58,584 nt of DNA from Candidatus Barnesiella excrementavium (GCA_019115485.1 DXDM01000055.1:1-58584); one strand, 5' to 3'; positions 16,786 through 26,604 are shown, counted from the stretch's first letter. Notes: a model not told the origin generated them from the letters alone. Numbers and translations: made by a program.

Positions 16786-17420
16786 GATTGTTTTTCCAGG
16801 AAATAGGTAAATCGATTATCCACATCGTCGACCGTAAACACGCAGCGGTGCTTGTACCGACTCATATACGAAAGCATCATCAGGTCACCCGAGCAAGAAC
16901 TGAGGTGAAACAGCAGTACAAGAGCCACAGCCACCTTACCCCACAGTGGCATGGGGAACAAAAGCAGCAAGCACAACAAAGCCGACAACAAATACAGCGG
17001 AGCCAGGGCTATGCGTTTGAAGGTCTTGTAATCGGCCAGGAAATTGTGAGCGGCCGCATAGAAGGCAAAAGAACGCCAGATAGCTCCGAAGCGAACATCG
17101 GCAGCCCCTTCGTTTCGATAAACAAGCCAGTGTATAAACTCGTGTACCGGAATAAGAATTACACACCCGACCAGCGCAAAGATGATACTTCCACCTATTG
17201 CGAGCCAGAACTGCCCGGCCTCTCCGGTCTGTTTCCACATACTTCCTATCATAAACCCGATAAAGAAGAGGAGCAACAGCATGATGGCAAAATAGAGCAC
17301 CCGGTAAGCTGTCTTGGGGCGATTCCGCATCAGAAAGAATTTGATGTCGCTGTATGTAAACGAATCGACAACCCGGTATCCTGCCTCTTCGTAGAAGGCC
17401 AAAAAGCTATTCTTATCCAT
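16782..17420 (-). CDS. DUF3267 membrane protein with an HExxH motif, in the feo operon
   Basis: A 212-residue integral membrane protein. Hydrophobic segments are at about residues 43-60, 72-91, 132-150 and 157-175. The second ends in PVHEFIH at 91-97, an HExxH zinc-protease-like motif next to the membrane, as in the DUF3267 family (YhaF/M50-like putative zincins). It begins 3 bp after the feoB stop and overlaps the Cys-rich gene, so it is a real operon member. Peptidase activity is not shown for this protein; a role in processing or quality control of a Feo or envelope protein is only inference. Confidence 0.8.
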   Translation of the reverse strand: MDKNSFLAFYEEAGYRVVDSFTYSDIKFFLMRNRPKTAYRVLYFAIMLLLLFFIGFMIGSMWKQTGEAGQFWLAIGGSIIFALVGCVILIPVHEFIHWLVYRNEGAADVRFGAIWRSFAFYAAAHNFLADYKTFKRIALAPLYLLSALLCLLLLFPMPLWGKVAVALVLLFHLSSCSGDLMMLSYMSRYKHRCVFTVDDVDNRFTYFLEKQS

Positions 17421-17423
17421 ACG

Positions 17424-19835
17424 CTATATAAACAATGAACCCACTTGATAGACTATAAATGCTACAATCCACGCTACACAGGTATTGTAGACGATGGTAA
17501 AGAGGCCCCATTTCCAACTGCCCGACTCCTTGATAACGGCTGTAACCGAAGCGACACAAGGGAAATAGAGCAGCACGAACACCATGAATGTAAGGGCTAT
17601 CAAGGGGGTGAAATCGGGTTTTCCGGTTTCGGGATTAGGCTCTGAAATACGTTGCGAAAGCGAGGCGCCTTCGTCCGAGTCACTCTCGGAATACAGAACC
17701 CCGAGCGTACTTACCACCAACTCCTTGGCAGCCGTTCCCGACAGCAGCGAAGTCGTCACCTTCCAGTTGAAACCCAACGGCTCGACAAGCGGTGTCACGG
17801 CCTGCCCAATCTTACCCAGGTAGGAGTTGCTCTGCTGCTCCATCTGCTCCTGAGGAGTGAGTTCGCGTTCATAAGCCTCTTTGGGGCGGGGAAAATAGCT
17901 CAATGCCCAAATGATGACCGAGGCTACCAAAATGATACCTCCCATCTTGCGCAGATACTGCTCGGCTTTGCTCCACATGTGCCGCAAGGTAGCTTTGGCT
18001 GTCGGCATACGATAGGGAGGCAACTCCATGACAAAGGGAGTTTCGTCGACTTTGAAGAGGAAACGCCTCAACAGTTTAGCGGTAACGATAGCAACCAAAA
18101 TACCCAACAGATAAAGGCTCACCAGGACCAGGCTGGCATGCTGGGAGAAGAAGGTCCCCACCAGCAGAATATAGATGGGGATACGGGCACTGCACGAGAT
18201 AAACGGGTCGATAAGTATGGTAATCAACCGGCTGCTGCGGCTCTCAATGGTTCGGGTAGCCATGATGGCCGGTACGTTGCAACCGAAACCCATGACCAGC
18301 GGTATGAACGATTTCCCGTGCAGACCTATCTTGTGCATGATCTTATCCATGATGAAGGCTGCACGGGCCATATACCCCGAGTCCTCCATGAACGAGATGA
18401 AAAGATAAAGTATCAAAATATTGGGAAGGAAGACGATTACCCCTCCTACTCCGCCGAGTACCCCGTCGATTAACAAATCTTTCAAGGGACCCGCAGGCAT
18501 GTAGGTGGAGACCAGTTCGGACAACCAGGCGACCAGACTCTCTATCCACGACATGGGGTATGCCCCCAGCGAGAAGGTGGCTTCGAACATGAGCCACATG
18601 AGGAAGATGAAGATGGGGAATCCGAACAGCTTGTTGGTGACAAACGAGTCGATGAGACGGGTCGTTTTCGTCTCCTCCTTGTCGCCCGGCGTATAGGTCT
18701 CAGCCAGGGCCCCCGAGATAAATCCATATTTCTCGTTGGCTATGGCCGACTCGATATCCTCGTTCAATGTACCCTCAATCTCCTTGACCTCCTGGTCGCG
18801 CCGTTTCATCAGAGCGGGATAGGAATCGGCACCTTCCAAAATCTTTTTCACCTCGGCATCACCTTCGAGAAGTTTGATAGCCAGGTAGCGGGGCGAAAAC
18901 TCCCGCGTACAGGTGGGATCCTGCTTCAACATGTTTTTCAGCGGAGTAATACCGTTTTCGATGACATTACCCAAGTTGACATGAACGTGTCGCACTGCTT
19001 CGTTTCGCCCTTCATAGACATCGATAATGGTATCGAACAGTTGGTTGACCCCTTTGCCCGACCGGGAAACCGTGGGGACGATAGGCACACCTATCATGTT
19101 ACCCAAGTGCTGGTAATCGATTTTACCGCCGCTCTGCTCCAACTCGTCGAACATGTTCAGCGCGATGACCATGCGGTAGTCCATATCAATAAGCTCGGTC
19201 GTGAGGTAGAGATTCCGTTCCAGATTGGAGGCTACCACGACGTTGACCAGTACATCGGGGGTCTCATCTTTGAGGTAGCGACGCACATAGAGCTCCTCGG
19301 GCGAGTAGGCCGACAGCGAATAGGTGCCGGGCAAATCGTAGATATTGAAATGATAACCGTTATACTCGAAAAAACCTTGCTTGGCATCGACGGTGACACC
19401 ACTGTAATTGCCCACATGTTCGTGAGCTCCCGAAGCGATGTTGAAAAGCGAAGTCTTGCCGCAGTTGGGATTCCCCACCAGGGCAATATTGATGGTCTTG
19501 GTACTCTTCGTGAGAGCCCGTTGTATACATTCGTCCTCTTCCGACGGTGTCAGTTTCGACTCACTGTTTCCTTTATGGTCATCGGCAAACACGGCCTCGG
19601 CCTCTTCGGGGGTAATCACCTCGACCAGCGAAGCCTCGCTGCGGCGCAACGAGATTTCGTAGTCCATGATTTTATATTTGATAGGGTCCTTCAACGGAGC
19701 ATTCAACTCGACGAGGACTGTTTGTCCTCTCACAAACCCCATTTCAATAATCCGTTTACGGAATGCACCGTGACCTAATACCTTTACAACAACAGCCTTT
19801 TCGCCTGTTTTCAAATCGGACAACCGCATATTCAA
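17424..19835 (-). CDS. feoB: Ferrous iron transporter, FeoA-FeoB fusion
   Basis: An 803-residue fusion. Residues 1-75 are a FeoA-like SH3 domain (MRLSDLKTGEKAVV...RIIEMGFVRGQ). Residues 115-280 are the FeoB G domain with G1 GNPNCGKTS (121-129), G3 DLPGTYS, and G4 NMFD. A helical linker and the polytopic membrane region follow, with the conserved gate segments GYMARAAFIMDK, GFGCNVPAIMATRTIES and FPCVASV near the C-terminus. It imports Fe(II) across the inner membrane. FeoA-FeoB fusion is common in Bacteroidales. It leads an operon with the DUF3267 and Cys-rich genes. A perfect 11-bp inverted repeat lies 71-97 bp upstream of its ATG. Confidence 0.96.
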   Translation of the reverse strand: MNMRLSDLKTGEKAVVVKVLGHGAFRKRIIEMGFVRGQTVLVELNAPLKDPIKYKIMDYEISLRRSEASLVEVITPEEAEAVFADDHKGNSESKLTPSEEDECIQRALTKSTKTINIALVGNPNCGKTSLFNIASGAHEHVGNYSGVTVDAKQGFFEYNGYHFNIYDLPGTYSLSAYSPEELYVRRYLKDETPDVLVNVVVASNLERNLYLTTELIDMDYRMVIALNMFDELEQSGGKIDYQHLGNMIGVPIVPTVSRSGKGVNQLFDTIIDVYEGRNEAVRHVHVNLGNVIENGITPLKNMLKQDPTCTREFSPRYLAIKLLEGDAEVKKILEGADSYPALMKRRDQEVKEIEGTLNEDIESAIANEKYGFISGALAETYTPGDKEETKTTRLIDSFVTNKLFGFPIFIFLMWLMFEATFSLGAYPMSWIESLVAWLSELVSTYMPAGPLKDLLIDGVLGGVGGVIVFLPNILILYLFISFMEDSGYMARAAFIMDKIMHKIGLHGKSFIPLVMGFGCNVPAIMATRTIESRSSRLITILIDPFISCSARIPIYILLVGTFFSQHASLVLVSLYLLGILVAIVTAKLLRRFLFKVDETPFVMELPPYRMPTAKATLRHMWSKAEQYLRKMGGIILVASVIIWALSYFPRPKEAYERELTPQEQMEQQSNSYLGKIGQAVTPLVEPLGFNWKVTTSLLSGTAAKELVVSTLGVLYSESDSDEGASLSQRISEPNPETGKPDFTPLIALTFMVFVLLYFPCVASVTAVIKESGSWKWGLFTIVYNTCVAWIVAFIVYQVGSLFI

Positions 19836-19905
19836 TCTTGTTTATCTATGTTTCCGACTGCAAATTTCGCAAAATGTTCCGATTTATTGCTATATATCCC
19901 CTATA

Positions 19906-19932
19906 TATTATTTATAATCCGTATAAATAATA
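19906..19932. promoter_or_regulatory. Perfect 11-5-11 inverted repeat upstream of feoAB (candidate metal operator)
   Basis: TATTATTTATA, 5-bp spacer ATCCG, TATAAATAATA. It is AT-rich, perfectly symmetric, and lies 71-97 bp before the feoB ATG and nearer to feoB than to any other start codon. A Fur- or DtxR-type iron repressor site is a reasonable inference. Confidence 0.5.
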
Positions 19933-19951
19933 ACCTATTTTCACACATTAA

Positions 19952-19993
19952 AACCAGCAAGGCGGGCTCGATGCCTACACATCGTCCCGCCTT
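19952..19993 (-). terminator. Terminator after the PurF-type gene
   Basis: Minus-strand stem AAGGCGGG / CCCGCCTT with an inner GATG/CATC pair, followed by GCTGGTTTTAAT. Confidence 0.75.
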
Positions 19994-20014
19994 ACACCTG
20001 TCTGACAAGGCTTT

Positions 20015-21907
20015 TTATTGTTGTCGCTTACTGTCGGCGCCCTCCATAAAATTAACGAAGGCATTGTTTACCAACCGATTACCGCCAGGCGTGGGATAAT
20101 TACCCGAGAAGTACCAGTCGCCGGGGTAACCGGGAATGGCCTGATGCAACCCTTCAAGCGTCTGATAGATAATCTCGACCTGAGCTGTGATGTCGTCGGA
20201 GGTAAGCATTTGAGCGATTTTCTGCGAGACCTCTTCTTGCGTGAAGGGAGCGTAAATCTCTTTCACATAGTTGACCACCTCCTCCTTGGGAAGGTCCTGC
20301 TGAGCCTTGGACTTGCGGTAAACCTCGTCGATGACCGACTGCATTCCCCGCTCTTTCAACAACTCTATCGCAGCCTTGAACGCGATAAACTCGCCCATGC
20401 GCGACATATCGATACCATAGCAGTCGGGGAACCGCACCTGGGGTGAAGAAGATACGATAATAATCTTCCTGGGGTGAAGCCGGTCGAGTATCTTGATGAT
20501 ACTTTGCCGTAAGGTGGTACCCCGCACGATACTGTCGTCGATAACGACCAGATTGTCGACACCCGGAGTCACGGTACCGTAGGTAATGTCATAGACGTGA
20601 GCCGCCAGATCGTCGCGGGTATCACCCTCGGCAATGAAGGTACGCAACTTGATGTCCTTGATGGCCACCTTCTCGGAGCGGACTTTCAGCGAAAGAATCT
20701 GCCGCAGCTCCTCGTCGGTAAGGTGTTCGCCAGCCTGACGGATACGGGCAAGTTTCTGTTCGCTCAGGTAGCTGTCCAGACCTTCGAGCATACCGTACCA
20801 GGCGACCTCGGCCGTATTGGGGATAAAGGAGAAGACGGTATGTTCCAGGTCGTAGTCGATACTCTTCAAAATCTGGGGAGCCAAATGACGACCCAACTCC
20901 TTGCGCTCGCGATAGATGTCGACATCGCTTCCCCGTGAAAAGTAGATGCGTTCGAACGAACAGGCGCTGTAATTCAACGGCGGAAGAATCTGCTCGATGT
21001 GCATATTACCCTGACGGTTTACGACCAGACATTCACCCGGCTGCAACTCGCGCACCTGCCCGACCTGCACGTTCATGGCGGTCTGGATTACCGGGCGCTC
21101 CGAGGCGACGACCACAATCTCGTCGTCGGCATAATAGAAAGCCGGCCGAATGCCCCGCGGGTCGCGGAAGGAGAACATTTCGCCGCTGCCGGTCATGCCG
21201 CAAATGACATATCCGCCGTCCCAGATACGCGAAGGCTTTCTGAGTATCTCGGCAATATTCAGGTTATTCTCGATAGCTTCGGTGATTTCAATATCGCCGA
21301 GCCCCTCCTGCTTGTAACGGTCGTACAGCCGCTGGTTTTCCCGGTCGAGGGCATGCCCCAGCTGTTCCAGCAAGACAAACGTATCGGCATAGCTGCGGGG
21401 GTGCTGTCCCTGAGCCACGATGCTGCCGAAGATTTCGTCGACATTGGTCATGTTGAAATTGCCGCACAGCAGCAGGTTTCTCGACCGCCAGTTGCCCCGA
21501 CGCAGAAACGGGTGCACATACGACAACCCCGAACGTCCGGTGGTACTGTAACGCAAATGCCCCATATAGACCTCGCCGGCAAAGGGCAGATGCAAGGCGG
21601 CCCACTCGGCATCGGTCGGGTCGTGAGGGGTATTCTGTACCTGTGTCCTCACGTTTCCGAAAATCTCCTGTATGGCGCCGGTACCCATCGCCCGTTCGCG
21701 ATAGATAAACTCTTCGGCCGGACGTGCGTGCAGTTTCACACAAGCCAGACCGGCACCCTCCTGCCCCCGGTTGTGCTGTTTCTCCATGAGCAGATAGAGT
21801 TTGTTCAGCCCATACATGTAAGAACCGTATTTCTGTTGATAATAGGTCAGCGGCTTCAAGAGTCGCACCATGGCTATGCCACACTCGTGTTTGATAACTT
21901 CTGTCAT
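20015..21907 (-). CDS. Class II glutamine amidotransferase with a PRTase domain (PurF-like)
   Basis: A 630-residue protein of the amidophosphoribosyltransferase superfamily. The N-terminal Ntn glutaminase domain has Cys9 (HECGIAM), LxxMEKQHNRGQEGAG, MGHLRYSTTGRSG and the oxyanion-type CGNFNMTN. The C-terminal phosphoribosyltransferase domain carries VVIDDSIVRGTT, the PRPP-binding loop. It is longer than classical PurF (about 470-505), with extra sequence around residues 175-215 and a C-terminal tail; the same long form is common in Bacteroidetes beside or in addition to PurF. Cys9 rather than Cys1/2 implies N-terminal processing or a variant. First-step purine synthesis is the likely role but not proven. 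It lies downstream of glnN, which makes its substrate glutamine. Confidence 0.82.
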   Translation of the reverse strand: MTEVIKHECGIAMVRLLKPLTYYQQKYGSYMYGLNKLYLLMEKQHNRGQEGAGLACVKLHARPAEEFIYRERAMGTGAIQEIFGNVRTQVQNTPHDPTDAEWAALHLPFAGEVYMGHLRYSTTGRSGLSYVHPFLRRGNWRSRNLLLCGNFNMTNVDEIFGSIVAQGQHPRSYADTFVLLEQLGHALDRENQRLYDRYKQEGLGDIEITEAIENNLNIAEILRKPSRIWDGGYVICGMTGSGEMFSFRDPRGIRPAFYYADDEIVVVASERPVIQTAMNVQVGQVRELQPGECLVVNRQGNMHIEQILPPLNYSACSFERIYFSRGSDVDIYRERKELGRHLAPQILKSIDYDLEHTVFSFIPNTAEVAWYGMLEGLDSYLSEQKLARIRQAGEHLTDEELRQILSLKVRSEKVAIKDIKLRTFIAEGDTRDDLAAHVYDITYGTVTPGVDNLVVIDDSIVRGTTLRQSIIKILDRLHPRKIIIVSSSPQVRFPDCYGIDMSRMGEFIAFKAAIELLKERGMQSVIDEVYRKSKAQQDLPKEEVVNYVKEIYAPFTQEEVSQKIAQMLTSDDITAQVEIIYQTLEGLHQAIPGYPGDWYFSGNYPTPGGNRLVNNAFVNFMEGADSKRQQ

Positions 21908-21960
21908 ATAAATCGATTCCTCTAAAAACGATTGTTCTCTTCTCTACATGTTACAAAGCA

Positions 21961-22006
21961 AAACGAGCCATAACATGAGTTTAAAAATCTCTGTTACAGC
22001 TCGTTT
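21961..22006 (-). terminator. Long hairpin between glnN and the PurF-like gene
   Basis: An imperfect stem of about 18 bp: minus strand AAACGAGC-TGTAACA-GAG pairing with CTC-TGTTATG-GCTCGTTT, followed by TGCTTTG. It is likely a glnN terminator or attenuator. Confidence 0.7.
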
Positions 22007-22048
22007 CGGTATTCATAGGTCATTTATCTCGATAGGGTTACGCAACAT

Positions 22049-24238
22049 TTAACGGATAAACAACAGTTCTCTATACTTGGGCAGCGGCCACATCTCGTTG
22101 TCGATCATCAGCTCGAGCTTGTCGATATGATAGCGAATCTCGTCGAGATGCGGAGCCACCGTGTCATGATAGGCGATGGCTTTCTCGCGCTCGTTCTCTA
22201 TCTTGTTGGCCACCTTGCGGGCCTCGACCATGGCGTGTACCTTCTCCTTGATGGTGAGCAGGTGGTAGGCTATCCTCTCGATTACCTCCATGTCTTGCGT
22301 GGCAATCTGCTCGCTCTTCTCGGCCGGGAACAGACTCTTGATCTTGAACACGTTGTCGAGCAGGAGCGACTGGTAGCGCGTGGCTACCGGCACAATGTGG
22401 TTGATAGCCAGGTCGCCCAGCACACGGGCCTCGATTTGTATCTTCTTGGTGTATATCTCCCACTTCACTTCGTTGCGGGCCTGCAACTCTACCGGGGTAA
22501 AGACGTGCGTGCGTTCAAACATCTTCACCACGTCGTCTTTCAGGTAGTTGTCGAAGATGACCGGCACACTCGTCTCGCAATCGAGACCGCGACGTTCGGC
22601 TTCGGCTTTCCATTCGTCGCTGTATCCGTTGCCATCGAAACAGATGTCTTTGCTCTCATTAATCAGTTCCTTGACGACCGTGAGAATGGCTTGCTCCTTC
22701 TCCTTGCCTGCGGCGATTAGTGCATCGACTCGCTCCTTGAACTCCTGCAACTGGGAGGCTACGGCGGCATTCAAGGCAATCATGGCGCTGGCACAGTTGG
22801 CCGACGAACCTACGGCCCGGAACTCGAAGCGGTTGCCGGTAAAGGCAAAGGGCGAGGTGCGGTTGCGGTCGGTGTTGTCCATCAGGATTTCGGGAATCTG
22901 GGCGATATCCAGTTTCAATCCGGCCTTGCCACTCATGTTCAGCACATCTTCCGACGTGCTCTTGGCCAACTTGGCCAATACCTCGCTGATTTGTTTACCC
23001 ATAAAGATGGAGATGATGGCAGGAGGAGCCTCGTTGGCTCCCAACCGGTGACCGTTGGTAGCCGACGAGATGCTGGCTTTCAACAGTCCGTTGTATTTAT
23101 AGACGGCAGCCATTACATTGACAATAAATGTAATGAATTGCAGATTCTCCTTATGGGTCTTGCCGGGAGCAAAGAGCAACACGCCGGTATCGGTACCCAG
23201 CGACCAGTTGTTGTGCTTGCCCGAACCGTTCACACCCTTGAAGGGTTTCTCGTGCAACAGCACTCTGAAATTGTGACGACGAGCGACCTCGCGCATCACC
23301 GACATGAGCAGCAGGTTGTGGTCGTTGGCCAGGTTGGTCTCCTCGAAAATGGGAGCGACCTCGAACTGATTGGGAGCGACCTCGTTGTGGCAGGTCTTAA
23401 CAGGAATACCCAACAGATGGCATTCGATTTCGAGGTCTTGCATGAAAGCCTCGACCCGCGAGGGAATGGCCCCGAAATAGTGGTCTTCGAGCTGTTGGTT
23501 CTTGGCGCTCTCGTGCCCCATGAGGGTGCGACCGGTGAGCACCAGGTCGGGACGGGCGGCATAAAGGCTCTCGTCGACCAGAAAGTATTCCTGTTCCCAA
23601 CCCAGATAGGAGTAGACATGGTTGACATTCTTGTCGAAATATTTGCACACGGCGGTAGCCGCCTTGTTCACGCTGTTCAATGCTTTCAACAAAGGTGTCT
23701 TGTAGTCAAGAGACTCGCCCGTGTAGGAGATGAAGACGGTGGGAATGCACAGCGTCTTGTCGAGGATAAAGGCCGGCGACGAGATATCCCAGGCCGAATA
23801 GCCACGAGCCTCGAAGGTGTTGCGGATACCCCCGTTGGGGAAACTCGACGCGTCGGGCTCCTGCTGGATAAGCAGCTTGCCCGAGAACTCCTCGACTACA
23901 CCGCCTTTGCCGTCGTGTTCGATAAACGCGTCGTGCTTTTCGGCCGTTCCGTCGGTGAGCGGCTGGAACCAGTGTGTGTAGTGTGTGGCTCCCATTTCGA
24001 GGGCCCACTTGCGCATACCGGCAGCAACGCTGTCGGCCACTTCGCGACTCAGCGGGGTGCTGTTGTCGATAGCCTGGATTACAGCCTCATAGGTCTTTTT
24101 GGGAAGATATCGGAACATCTTCTCCCGGTTGAAGACATATCGTCCGTAATATTCAGACGGTCGCTCATTCGGATAGTTCACAGGGACGGCCTTTCGACTA
24201 AAAGCCTCTTTCGTCACCTTGAATCTTAGCATTGACAT
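22049..24238 (-). CDS. glnN: Glutamine synthetase type III (GlnN)
   Basis: A 729-residue GSIII enzyme, the long glutamine synthetase type of Bacteroides and cyanobacteria. Marks are VPVNYPNERPSEYYG-type N-terminus, THYTHWFQPLT near residue 83, GWEQEYFLVD with catalytic Glu, CHNEVAPNQFEVAP, the LLHEKPFKGVNGSGKHNNWS block with ATP/glutamate residues, and NRTSPFAFTGNRFEFRAVGSS. It makes glutamine from glutamate, ammonia and ATP in the cytoplasm as a dodecamer. It follows dapL by 45 bp with no clear promoter of its own, so it may be read from the dapF promoter or an unseen one. A long hairpin follows. Confidence 0.97.
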   Translation of the reverse strand: MSMLRFKVTKEAFSRKAVPVNYPNERPSEYYGRYVFNREKMFRYLPKKTYEAVIQAIDNSTPLSREVADSVAAGMRKWALEMGATHYTHWFQPLTDGTAEKHDAFIEHDGKGGVVEEFSGKLLIQQEPDASSFPNGGIRNTFEARGYSAWDISSPAFILDKTLCIPTVFISYTGESLDYKTPLLKALNSVNKAATAVCKYFDKNVNHVYSYLGWEQEYFLVDESLYAARPDLVLTGRTLMGHESAKNQQLEDHYFGAIPSRVEAFMQDLEIECHLLGIPVKTCHNEVAPNQFEVAPIFEETNLANDHNLLLMSVMREVARRHNFRVLLHEKPFKGVNGSGKHNNWSLGTDTGVLLFAPGKTHKENLQFITFIVNVMAAVYKYNGLLKASISSATNGHRLGANEAPPAIISIFMGKQISEVLAKLAKSTSEDVLNMSGKAGLKLDIAQIPEILMDNTDRNRTSPFAFTGNRFEFRAVGSSANCASAMIALNAAVASQLQEFKERVDALIAAGKEKEQAILTVVKELINESKDICFDGNGYSDEWKAEAERRGLDCETSVPVIFDNYLKDDVVKMFERTHVFTPVELQARNEVKWEIYTKKIQIEARVLGDLAINHIVPVATRYQSLLLDNVFKIKSLFPAEKSEQIATQDMEVIERIAYHLLTIKEKVHAMVEARKVANKIENEREKAIAYHDTVAPHLDEIRYHIDKLELMIDNEMWPLPKYRELLFIR

Positions 24239-24283
24239 AGTTGAATTTATTAGGTTAAATGGATATGTTTCTTTTCTATGGTT

Positions 24284-25519
24284 TTACAGTTTCCACTCCT
24301 GAATGCGCGAAATGGCCTCGACCGTATCTTCGTACCGACCGAATGCCGTCAGGCGGAAATAGCCTTCGCCCGAGGGGCCGAACCCGACTCCGGGTGTTCC
24401 CACGATATGACACTCGTGCAACAGACGGTCGAAAAACTTCCACGAAGATAATCCATTGGGCGTCTTTACCCAAATATAGGGCGCATTATCTCCACCGAAA
24501 ATTTGCAGTCCGATGCGTTGGAGCGACTCTTTCAAGAGCCGGGCATTGCGCATATAGTATTCGATAGACTCTTTTATCTGTTGTGTTCCCTGCGGACTGT
24601 ATGCGGCTTCGGCAGCCCGTTGTACAATGTAGGAGGTACCGTTGAACTTGGTGGTCTGCCGACGGTTCCACAGGCGGTTTACCCCAACTTTCTCGCCAGC
24701 GGCGTTGTAGAGTTTCAACTCCTTGGGTACGACGGTATAGCCACAGCGCAAACCGGTAAAACCTGCCGTCTTGGAGAAACTGCGAAACTCGATGGCAACC
24801 TGCTTGGCACCCTTCATCTCATAGATGCTGTGCGGGATATTTTCGTCGTGAATAAAGGCCTCGTAGGCAGCATCGAAGAGAATAAGCGACTCGTTTTCGA
24901 GGGCATAGTCGACCCACTTTTGCAACTCCTCTTTCGAGAGAGCCGTACCGGTGGGGTTGTTGGGATAGCACAGGTAGATAATATCGGGACGTTCGGCAGG
25001 CAGTGCGGGGACGAAATTGTTTTCGGCCGTACAGGGCAGATAGACAATCTGGCTCCAATGCTCCCCGTCACCGGCCAACTCGCCGGCCCGACCGGCCATG
25101 ACATTGGTATCGACATAGACGGGATAAACGGGATCGGTCACGGCTACCCGATTCTTTACACTTAGAATGTCACCGATGTTTCCCAAGTCGCTCTTGGCTC
25201 CGTCGCCGACAAAAATCTCATCGGCATCGAGCTCGACACCGCGCGAACGGTAATCGTGTTCGATAATGCGGTCCTGCAAAAAGCGGTAACCCTGTTCGGG
25301 TCCGTAGCCGCGGAAAGTTTCGGCATGGCCCATTTCTTCGACAGCCTTGTGCATGGCCTCGATAATGGCCGGAACGATGGGGCGCGTCACGTCGCCAATA
25401 CCCAGGCTGATGATTTTGGCCTCGGGGTGTTGTGCCTGATAGGCCGTTACCTTCTTTTTTATATCCGAGAAAAGATAGCTCTCGGTGAGCTTCAAATAAT
25501 TCTCATTAATCAATACCAT
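24284..25519 (-). CDS. dapL: LL-diaminopimelate aminotransferase
   Basis: A 411-residue class I/II PLP aminotransferase. It starts [20 protein letters not shown], has the family block [13 protein letters not shown] and [29 protein letters not shown], and the PLP-lysine segment [18 protein letters not shown]. DapL converts tetrahydrodipicolinate directly to LL-diaminopimelate, the one-step DAP route for lysine and peptidoglycan. Length equals the usual 408-411. The adjacent dapF (14 bp upstream, same strand) performs the next step, confirming the pathway. Confidence 0.97.
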   Translation of the reverse strand: MVLINENYLKLTESYLFSDIKKKVTAYQAQHPEAKIISLGIGDVTRPIVPAIIEAMHKAVEEMGHAETFRGYGPEQGYRFLQDRIIEHDYRSRGVELDADEIFVGDGAKSDLGNIGDILSVKNRVAVTDPVYPVYVDTNVMAGRAGELAGDGEHWSQIVYLPCTAENNFVPALPAERPDIIYLCYPNNPTGTALSKEELQKWVDYALENESLILFDAAYEAFIHDENIPHSIYEMKGAKQVAIEFRSFSKTAGFTGLRCGYTVVPKELKLYNAAGEKVGVNRLWNRRQTTKFNGTSYIVQRAAEAAYSPQGTQQIKESIEYYMRNARLLKESLQRIGLQIFGGDNAPYIWVKTPNGLSSWKFFDRLLHECHIVGTPGVGFGPSGEGYFRLTAFGRYEDTVEAISRIQEWKL

Positions 25520-25533
25520 ATACTTCTACTTAT

Positions 25534-26376
25534 TTATTGTTTGACGTCGGGCCATTCACCTTCAAAGACGGTGACGGCGCCGCCGGTCATGTAAATTCGA
25601 TTGTTCTGTTCGCGCCACTCGATAGAGAGGTCACCGCCCAGCAGATGCAGCGTAGCCCGACGGTCGCTCCGGCCGTTGAGTACGGCGGCTACCAGCGTGG
25701 CGCAAGCCCCGGTTCCGCAGGCCAGAGTCTCACCGGCTCCACGCTCCCAAACCCGCATTCTCAGGTCTTGTGGCGACAGTACCTCGACAAACTCCACGTT
25801 GGTACGACGCGGGAAGAGCTCGTGATGTTCGATGAGCGAACCGATGTGATGCAGGTCGTAACGGTCCATTCCATCGAGAAAAATGACAGCATGAGGGTTA
25901 CCCATCGACACGCAGGTGATGGCAAACGTCTGCCCCTCGACCTCCAACGGGTGAGCGATAACGGGACTTTCCGAAAGGTTTACCGGAATATCGGGAGCCG
26001 ATAAGATGGGCTCTCCCATATCGACAGTCACCCGTTCCACCGTATTGCCTTGTGTATGTAGTGTGAGGTGTTTGACCCCTGCCAGGGTTTCGAGTGTAAG
26101 TTCTTTTTTCGTAGTCAGCCCCTTGTCATATACATATTTGCCCACGCAACGTGAGGCATTCCCGCACATCTCGGCTTCCGACCCATCGGAGTTGAACATG
26201 CGCATGCGAAAATCGCAACTGTCGGACGGCATGATAATTACCAATCCATCGGAGCCTATTCCAAAATGCCGGTCACTCATTTGTCGGGCCAAACCGCCCA
26301 AATCGGCCGGCAATGCGTCAAATCCATTCAGGTAAATATAGTCATTGCCTGCCCCTTGCATTTTTGTGAATCTCAT
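25534..26376 (-). CDS. dapF: Diaminopimelate epimerase
   Basis: A 280-residue DapF. The protein starts MRFTKMQGAGNDYIYLNG. Two catalytic cysteines are visible, in AEMCGNASRCVGKY (first half) and LACGTGACATLVAA (second half), which act as the acid/base pair that turns LL-DAP into meso-DAP. It is the first gene of the dapF-dapL(-glnN) unit; two -7 boxes lie upstream at 26438-26463. Length fits the family. Confidence 0.97.
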   Translation of the reverse strand: MRFTKMQGAGNDYIYLNGFDALPADLGGLARQMSDRHFGIGSDGLVIIMPSDSCDFRMRMFNSDGSEAEMCGNASRCVGKYVYDKGLTTKKELTLETLAGVKHLTLHTQGNTVERVTVDMGEPILSAPDIPVNLSESPVIAHPLEVEGQTFAITCVSMGNPHAVIFLDGMDRYDLHHIGSLIEHHELFPRRTNVEFVEVLSPQDLRMRVWERGAGETLACGTGACATLVAAVLNGRSDRRATLHLLGGDLSIEWREQNNRIYMTGGAVTVFEGEWPDVKQ

Positions 26377-26437
26377 AAGAACACTCTTTTTGATACAACA
26401 TTTTGGTTTTCTAAAACGAAATGCAATTATTTCGTCG

Positions 26438-26463
26438 CAAAATTAGCCTTTTTGCCAAAGATA
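26438..26463 (-). promoter_or_regulatory. Two candidate -7 boxes upstream of dapF
   Basis: Minus strand TATCTTTG (26463-26456) and TAATTTTG (26445-26438), 18 bp apart, both matching TAnnTTTG. Leaders would be about 55-75 nt. The rest of the 26377-26684 gap holds the carA promoter and leader. Confidence 0.55.
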
Positions 26464-26604
26464 CTTACAAATTGAAAGTATAAATATTGTATAAATATAT
26501 TTACATAATATAAACCGAGCGGGCGCACAATCGGCTCACTCAGCGGTCGAAAAATTTATTTTTACAATCTGTCGGCAAAACCTGTGGAATAGGGATTTTT
26601 TCAT

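Noticed and set aside
22991..24229. Long plus-strand frame inside glnN
   Set aside because: Antisense shadow; no family features or promoter.
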